10,664 nt of DNA from assembly GCA_009885275.1 (NCBI GenBank), contig VFKY01000025.1, forward strand, positions 1 through 10,664, given 5' to 3'. Numbering within the stretch: the first letter of the stretch is position 1; each line of letters starts with the position of its first letter. The stretch is from Verrucomicrobiota bacterium. Lineage in GTDB: Bacteria > Verrucomicrobiota > Verrucomicrobiia > Verrucomicrobiales > Verrucomicrobiaceae. The position numbers and the translations under genes are program-made. Shown piece after piece: positions 5,905-10,664 of the stretch. Under the pieces are notes generated by a model. That model was given only the letters and a program-made list of their open reading frames with translations, had not been told where the DNA came from and made no database searches.

Positions 5905-7725
5905 ATGAAATCTGACCCCCAAAAATCAGAGTCGAATCCAGTTTTTGAATCGCTGTCTTCTTTTGATGGAGAACCTTCTGTGTTCTGGGGCAAGCTCGCC
6001 GAGTACGCCCGTGGCGTGTTTCATGCGCAAGCCATTTGTCTGTTGGTGGAGACGAGTCAGGGAATGGATTTGCGAGTTCTAGCACAAACCCCAGCAGGGG
6101 CTTCACGACGAATGGGAGGTGTGTCTGAAGAGTTACGGGCACTTACTGGTTACGAGCCAGTGCCGCTTGTTTCCGTAAAGTCTGCCGACATGATTGGTTT
6201 GAATTTGCCATCGCATGAGGGGGCTAATATTTGGTTGGTGGCAGACTTTGATCGAAATGGTGTGCCTGCGGAAAAAAAAGAACTCCATGATGCGGCAAAA
6301 GATATCAGGGTATTGGCCGAGCTATTTCAGACACGGCGCCTTGAAAAAAGAACCCAGCAAAAACTGCTAACGTTGTCCGAAGTGTTGGGGATTGGGTTGG
6401 CGTTGGGGGAAAGTAATTATTTTAGTGAGGCTGCATTACGGGTTTGCAATGAGGTGGCAGCTCAAATGGTAGCGACTCGCGTTTCGCTGACATGGTTGGA
6501 AGGTAACCAACTACAGATTCAAGCGGTTAGCCATGGCGGTCGGATTTCCAAAGAATCAGAGGAAGCCAAGCTTTTGGAGCGCCTGATGGAGGAGTCCATG
6601 GATCAGGACAACGAGGCGGCTTATCCTCCGATTGAGGGGAGCACGGTGATTACACGTGAGCATCGTCTCTTTTCAAAAGCGCATGACGATGTTTCGGTTC
6701 TCAGTGTTCCCTTGCGTGGCACAAAAGGGGTATGCGGGGTGCTGTGCGTGGAAAAGGCATGTGAAGATGGCAAGTGGTTGCTGCCGGAGTTGGAAAAGCT
6801 TCGTCTCATGACGGATCTTTTTGCGTCTCGTCTTGATGATCTTCATGATAAGACGGGCTGGTTTGGTCGCAGAATCTGGAGACGCACCAGAACTTGGGCT
6901 GCTGGTTTTTTAGGGCCGGAGCACACAGGTTGGAAGCTTGCGGGTGTGACTCTCTTACTGGCGCTCCTATTCATGGCCATTGTGCCTATGGAACATAAAG
7001 TGAAGGCGCCCTTTATTTTGAAGACGGATGCCGCAGCGAGGATCACCGCGCCATTTCCAGGCTATATTGATAAGGTGACTTTTCACTTGGGCGATACTGC
7101 CGTGCGTGGTCAGTTGCTGGTGGGATTGGATCAGCGTGAACTATTGTTGCAACAATCAGATACTGTCGCAGGACGAAACAAGAGCGAGCGTGAATCGCGC
7201 AGCTTTGAAGCAGAAGGCAAGCTTGCCCAAATGTTGGTCGCCAAGGCAGAGCAACAACAAGCTGAGGCTAAACTTCTCATTATTGCTCATCGCTTGGCTC
7301 AGACTCAAATAGGAGCGCCCTTCGATGGAGTGGTGGTTGAAGGTGAACTTAGGGAGAAACTTTCCTCACCGGTTCAGGTGGGAGAAACGCTGTTCAAGAT
7401 TGTGCAGTTGCGTGATCTATTTGGTCAGATTCAGGTTGATGAGCGCGATGTTTCTTATCTATCTGCGGGGCTTGATGGGGAGCTGGCCTTCTCCAGTCGT
7501 CCTAGTGAAAAGTTTTCCGTAAGCGTTGATCGTTTTGAACCGGTGGCGGAAGTTAGATCAGAAGGGAATATTTTTCTACTGCGTGCTAAAATTCATGGGG
7601 AGCCGCAGAGTTGGTGGCGTCCCGGCATGAGTGGCATTTGTAAAATCAATGCAGGCAAGCGTTCTATTCTTTGGATCGTATCACATCGAATTATTGAAGT
7701 CGTTCGTCTTTGGTTGTGGGTATAA
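5905..7725 (+). CDS. GAF-domain protein fused to a membrane-anchored HlyD-type periplasmic adaptor
   Basis: The product has 606 residues. The N-terminal half lacks a signal peptide and should be cytoplasmic. A weaker GAF-like region lies at about 24-145, followed by a helix, and a clearer GAF domain at about 155-312 (core strands VSLTWLEGNQLQIQAV at 193-208 and VSVLSVPLRGTKGVCGVLCVEK at 263-284). One membrane helix follows (about 344-361). The periplasmic part starts with a lipoyl half-motif (ITAPFPGYIDKVTFHLGDTAVRGQLLVGLD, 380-409), then a short coiled coil (about 425-465), the second lipoyl half (IGAPFDGVVVEGEL, 469-482) and a beta barrel (about 500-580). It ends with RSILWIVSHRIIEVVRLWLW, a tail I associate with adaptors encoded beside M50 proteins. 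It probably senses a cytoplasmic small molecule or state and couples it to the export complex. The ATG at 5905 is the only good start. The next gene begins 4 bases after the stop, which suggests coupled translation. Confidence 0.88.
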   Translation: MKSDPQKSESNPVFESLSSFDGEPSVFWGKLAEYARGVFHAQAICLLVETSQGMDLRVLAQTPAGASRRMGGVSEELRALTGYEPVPLVSVKSADMIGLNLPSHEGANIWLVADFDRNGVPAEKKELHDAAKDIRVLAELFQTRRLEKRTQQKLLTLSEVLGIGLALGESNYFSEAALRVCNEVAAQMVATRVSLTWLEGNQLQIQAVSHGGRISKESEEAKLLERLMEESMDQDNEAAYPPIEGSTVITREHRLFSKAHDDVSVLSVPLRGTKGVCGVLCVEKACEDGKWLLPELEKLRLMTDLFASRLDDLHDKTGWFGRRIWRRTRTWAAGFLGPEHTGWKLAGVTLLLALLFMAIVPMEHKVKAPFILKTDAAARITAPFPGYIDKVTFHLGDTAVRGQLLVGLDQRELLLQQSDTVAGRNKSERESRSFEAEGKLAQMLVAKAEQQQAEAKLLIIAHRLAQTQIGAPFDGVVVEGELREKLSSPVQVGETLFKIVQLRDLFGQIQVDERDVSYLSAGLDGELAFSSRPSEKFSVSVDRFEPVAEVRSEGNIFLLRAKIHGEPQSWWRPGMSGICKINAGKRSILWIVSHRIIEVVRLWLWV

Positions 7726-7729
7726 GAAT

Positions 7730-9940
7730 ATGAGCAGTGCGTCATCAACTTTTGACGAATCGTGGCACCGCGTTGAAGGGCGACTGGTGCGATTGCGCCC
7801 CGGTATCGAAATTTTCGCTCAACAGTTTCGTGGCCAGCGCTGGTATGTGGTTCGAGATGCCTTGGGAAATAGATTTTTCAGAATCCGCCCGCCCGCCTAT
7901 CGATTTATCTGTGAACTTGAGCGCAGTGATACGGTAGGGGAAGCGTGGTTGAGAAGTCTGGATGTTGATCCTGACGATGCGCCGGGGCAGAGTGAAGTGG
8001 TTCAATTATTGGCACAGCTTCATCAGTCTGGTTTGTTGCGCAGTGATCTGGAGGGGGATGTTACTTCTCTCTTTGAGACGCAGATGAAGGAGGAAAAAAA
8101 GTTAGTCAGTAGTCAGTGGGCGAACATATTCTTTATGCGCATCCCGTTGTTTAATCCGGATGCATTTTTGAAGGCCACACTTCCATGGGTGGGGTGTATT
8201 ATCTCCAAGTGGGCTTTTATAGTATGGCTGGTGGCTTTGGGTTGGGGTGTAAAAGAGATCGCTGAAAATTGGCAACAATTTACCGCCGAGAGTGGAGCTT
8301 TACTGGGGTCTGCTAATTTGCCATGGCTCTATGCCGTGATGATTATCATTAAAGGTGTGCATGAGTTTGGGCATGGCTATTTCTGCCGCAAGTATGGTGG
8401 GGAAGTGCCGATGATGGGAGTCATGTTACTTTTGTTTAACCCGCTTCCTTATGTGGATGCCTCATCCAGTTGGGCTTTTCGAGAAAAGCACAAGAGAATA
8501 TTGGTGGGGGCTGCAGGCATGTTGGTGGAGCTTTTTCTGGCTTCTATTGCAGCGGTGATATGGGCAAACACTGGTGATGGGGCGACTCATACGATTGCTT
8601 ATAACGCGGTGGTCATTGCATCCGTGGGCACATTGCTTTTCAATCTCAATCCCTTACTGCGTTTCGATGGTTATCATATTCTCTCGGACTTGATCGAGGT
8701 ACCAAACCTCCAAGCTCGCTCAACCAGGGTAGTGGTTTACTTGATGGAGCGGTATGTGTTTAATCTTGAAAACTCGGCAAATCCTGCTGAGACCAGAAAA
8801 GAAACATGGGGACTGGCGACCTATTACTTCGCGTCATTAATATACCGTACAGTTTTGCTAATAGGCATTCTGTTTTTTGTTTCAAAGCAGTTCCTCATCC
8901 TTGGAATCATTCTCGCGCTGGTGTTTGCGGTCCTTTGGCTGGTGATGCCGGTGGCGAAGTCTTTTTCGTATCTTTTATATCAACCCAGATTAGAGCAGAG
9001 AAGAGCTCGAGCTATCGGTATAAGCCTTGGATTGGTGTTGGGGATATTTTTATTACTGGCGTTTCTCCCTGTGCCCAGTCATTTTCGATCGGATGGTGTG
9101 GTTCGATCCAATCCTTTTGCTCACATCTATGCAGGCGCATCGGGTGAATTGGTTGAAATTCTAACTCCTTCGGGAACGATGGTTGAAGAGGGGACACCTT
9201 TGTTGTTACTAAAGAGCTTTGAGCTCGATCAAGAGGTGAAGTTAGTGAATCTTGACTGGAGTATTGCAGAGGCAAATTCTCGTGCATCACTTGAGCAAGA
9301 TCCGGTGCGTTTTTTAACCATGCAGGGATATTTTAAAGCGCTTAAATCCCGTATTGAGAGATTGAATGAAGAGAAGCGATCGCTCGTGGTTCGTGCTTCA
9401 TGCCAGGGACGTTGGGTTGCGCCAGATATAAATACAGCACTTGGATCTACAGTGGCTAGAGGTGTGGAATTGGGAGTAATCCAAGGAGAGAAGCAGCACT
9501 ACTTTTCGGCAGTGGTGCGTCAGGGGGATGTGGCTAGATTATTTTCCGGTAATGTTAAAAAGACCCAAGTGAAAATTCTGGGACAGGAGCAGAAGACATT
9601 GTCGGTGACGGAATTGCAGGCGATTCCTGCTGAGCGCGGTCAATTACCGTCTGCGGCTCTTGGAATCATGGGCGGAGGCTCCTCTGCGGTGGATACAAAG
9701 GAAGATAATATCAGCCGTCGATCTTCATCGGGCTCTGGTTTGTCGGAATCCGAGGGAAGCAGAGGCACGAGGACGACGGAGCCGTTCTTTGAAGTGAGGG
9801 CGACCCTCCAGCCTTTGGAAAACACCTATTTAGTTCATGGGCAACGCGGTGTTGCGCGCATTAATCTGCCATGGGAACCTCTTCTCACGCAATGGAGCAG
9901 AAGCGTGCGCCAATTGTTCCAGCGTAATTATCGTATTTGA
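7730..9940 (+). CDS. M50-family membrane metallopeptidase with PqqD-like N-terminus and C-terminal adaptor domain
   Basis: The product has 736 residues from the ATG at 7730. The frame is open back to 7631, but that would overlap the preceding gene. Residues about 20-105 resemble the PqqD/RRE winged-helix fold (WYVVRDALGNRFFRI, then a TVGEAW helix and VVQLLAQLHQSGLL). Seven or eight membrane helices lie between about 153 and 449. The zinc site of site-2-protease relatives is intact: His211-Glu-x-x-His215 and Asp313 in NLNPLLRFDGYH. After the last helix (428-449) a periplasmic lipoyl-like domain (VVRSNPFAHIYAGASGELVEILTPSGTMVEEGTPLLLL, 457-494) and a beta-barrel region follow, with a coiled-coil linker at about 500-550. 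A Ser/Gly-rich low-complexity insert occupies about 647-684. The end (LPWEPLLTQWSRSVRQLFQR) fits M50-adaptor fusions as I know them. It should sit in the inner membrane. Whether it cleaves the exported substrate or acts only as membrane platform is not shown. Confidence 0.88.
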   Translation: MSSASSTFDESWHRVEGRLVRLRPGIEIFAQQFRGQRWYVVRDALGNRFFRIRPPAYRFICELERSDTVGEAWLRSLDVDPDDAPGQSEVVQLLAQLHQSGLLRSDLEGDVTSLFETQMKEEKKLVSSQWANIFFMRIPLFNPDAFLKATLPWVGCIISKWAFIVWLVALGWGVKEIAENWQQFTAESGALLGSANLPWLYAVMIIIKGVHEFGHGYFCRKYGGEVPMMGVMLLLFNPLPYVDASSSWAFREKHKRILVGAAGMLVELFLASIAAVIWANTGDGATHTIAYNAVVIASVGTLLFNLNPLLRFDGYHILSDLIEVPNLQARSTRVVVYLMERYVFNLENSANPAETRKETWGLATYYFASLIYRTVLLIGILFFVSKQFLILGIILALVFAVLWLVMPVAKSFSYLLYQPRLEQRRARAIGISLGLVLGIFLLLAFLPVPSHFRSDGVVRSNPFAHIYAGASGELVEILTPSGTMVEEGTPLLLLKSFELDQEVKLVNLDWSIAEANSRASLEQDPVRFLTMQGYFKALKSRIERLNEEKRSLVVRASCQGRWVAPDINTALGSTVARGVELGVIQGEKQHYFSAVVRQGDVARLFSGNVKKTQVKILGQEQKTLSVTELQAIPAERGQLPSAALGIMGGGSSAVDTKEDNISRRSSSGSGLSESEGSRGTRTTEPFFEVRATLQPLENTYLVHGQRGVARINLPWEPLLTQWSRSVRQLFQRNYRI

Positions 9941-9970
9941 GTTGAATCAGCAGCATTAAACCAACGACTC

Positions 9971-10664
9971 ATGCCTACTCCAACGGAAACACAGCGAACG
10001 TTGCATGTGCGTAAAAGCAAGTCCGCCCCCTTGGGTATCGATGCCTGGTATTATAGTCTAGTTGGGCGGATAAAGCGTGGTCCATGGGCATTTTCGCGCA
10101 TTGAAATTATGGCGGAGCGCATTGAGTTGCTCAGGGAAGAATTCAATTTGCTCAACAATGGTCAACTTGATGATCGACTACAGCGCCTGCGAGAGCATCG
10201 TCGGCGGTATCCCAAGGATATCGACTCAAAAAAAGAAGAGGGACTGGCGCTTCTGGCAGTGACCGCGAAAAGAGAACTGGGGCTTACTCCCTACAAAGTG
10301 CAGATCATGGCGGCAGCGGCATTGATCGATGGTTTTCTCACGGAGGTCGATACTGGGGAAGGTAAAACTCTGGCACTCTCTCTGGTCGCAGCCTACAATG
10401 CTTGGAGCGGATTACCGTGTCATGTCATCACCGCGAATGATTATCTGGCGGGTCGTGATGCCGAATATTTGAAAGGGTTTTATCTTCGAGTGGGATTGAA
10501 GGTAGGCAAAGTGCTTGGTGAGACCGCAGAACAGGATCGTCGTACTGCATATCAGTGCGATATCACTTATACTACCGCTAAAGAGGTGGCGGCGGATTAT
10601 TTGCGTGACCGTCTGAGGCTATATGGGATGGAAGACATTGGATCACGCCTTTCACTATCGAATC
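9971..10664 (+). CDS. SecA-like preprotein translocase ATPase, C-terminus cut by window edge
   Basis: The 231 visible codons cover the N-terminal part of the SecA motor. Residues about 46-115 carry the helical N-terminus, ending in RELGLTPYKVQIMAAAAL (101-118), the Q-motif region. Walker A is TGEGKT (128-133), then HVITANDYLAGRDAEY (151-166) and DITYTTAKEVAADYLRD (197-213), which correspond to SecA's TVNDYLAxRDAE and DITYGTNNEFGFDYLRD. The usual Met-[KR] before TGEGKT is Val-Asp here, and Gly-Thr-Asn-[Asn-Glu] is replaced by Thr-Ala-Lys-Glu, so it is a diverged paralogue rather than the housekeeping SecA. The N-terminus is about 25 residues longer than E. coli SecA before Walker A. The DEAD box, preprotein-binding and C-terminal zinc regions lie outside the window. 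It starts 30 bases after the M50 gene, which places it in the export operon as its probable ATP-driven motor. No clear ribosome binding site is present. Confidence 0.9.
   Translation, partial: MPTPTETQRTLHVRKSKSAPLGIDAWYYSLVGRIKRGPWAFSRIEIMAERIELLREEFNLLNNGQLDDRLQRLREHRRRYPKDIDSKKEEGLALLAVTAKRELGLTPYKVQIMAAAALIDGFLTEVDTGEGKTLALSLVAAYNAWSGLPCHVITANDYLAGRDAEYLKGFYLRVGLKVGKVLGETAEQDRRTAYQCDITYTTAKEVAADYLRDRLRLYGMEDIGSRLSLSN

Noticed and set aside
7631..7729. N-terminal extension of the M50 gene by 33 residues
   Set aside because: It overlaps the end of the GAF-adaptor gene, where that gene's conserved C-terminal tail is encoded. The ATG at 7730 gives a 4-base gap and a normal start to the PqqD-like domain.
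1..10664. CRISPR array, tRNA, rRNA, insertion sequence or integrase gene
   Set aside because: No regularly spaced direct repeats, no tRNA-like or rRNA-like stretch and no transposase or integrase motif were seen on either strand.

Overview
The window looks like chromosomal DNA of a Gram-negative bacterium with an outer membrane. It carries a TolC-family outer-membrane protein, several periplasmic adaptor proteins and two exported proteins with signal peptides. Verrucomicrobiota, or more broadly the Planctomycetota-Verrucomicrobiota group, is my best guess. It rests on protein style (large secreted multidomain proteins, an M50-adaptor fusion, few Shine-Dalgarno sequences). This is inference only; there is no rRNA or other marker to confirm it.

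Left part (1 to about 3000, minus strand): a large open gene starts at 2151 and runs off the left edge without a stop. It encodes an exported protein with a serpin-like N-terminal half, including a recognisable reactive-centre-loop region, joined to an alpha/alpha-toroid (squalene-cyclase/prenyltransferase-like) C-terminal half with QW-type repeats. Upstream of it, on the same strand, lies a small gene of the 'putative molybdenum carrier' family (Rossmann-like, SLOG/YpsA-related). The 343 bases between them are rich in inverted repeats and include a probable terminator for the small gene.

Right part (3332 to the right edge, plus strand): a tight five-gene operon, with gaps of 51, 50, 4 and 30 bases. 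In order it encodes a TolC-family outer-membrane channel, a soluble periplasmic adaptor with a signal peptide, a GAF-domain protein with one membrane helix and an adaptor domain, an M50-type membrane metallopeptidase homologue with an N-terminal PqqD-like domain and a C-terminal adaptor domain, and a SecA-like ATPase cut by the window edge.

The operon has the parts of a trans-envelope export machine, but neither an ABC transporter nor an RND pump is present in the visible part. A SecA-type motor and a polytopic M50-adaptor protein occupy that place. My hypothesis is that the M50 protein and SecA-like motor recognise, process and move a protein or peptide substrate, the GAF-adaptor couples a cytoplasmic signal to the complex, and the adaptors dock onto the TolC-like channel. 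The substrate is not visible and may be encoded beyond the right edge.
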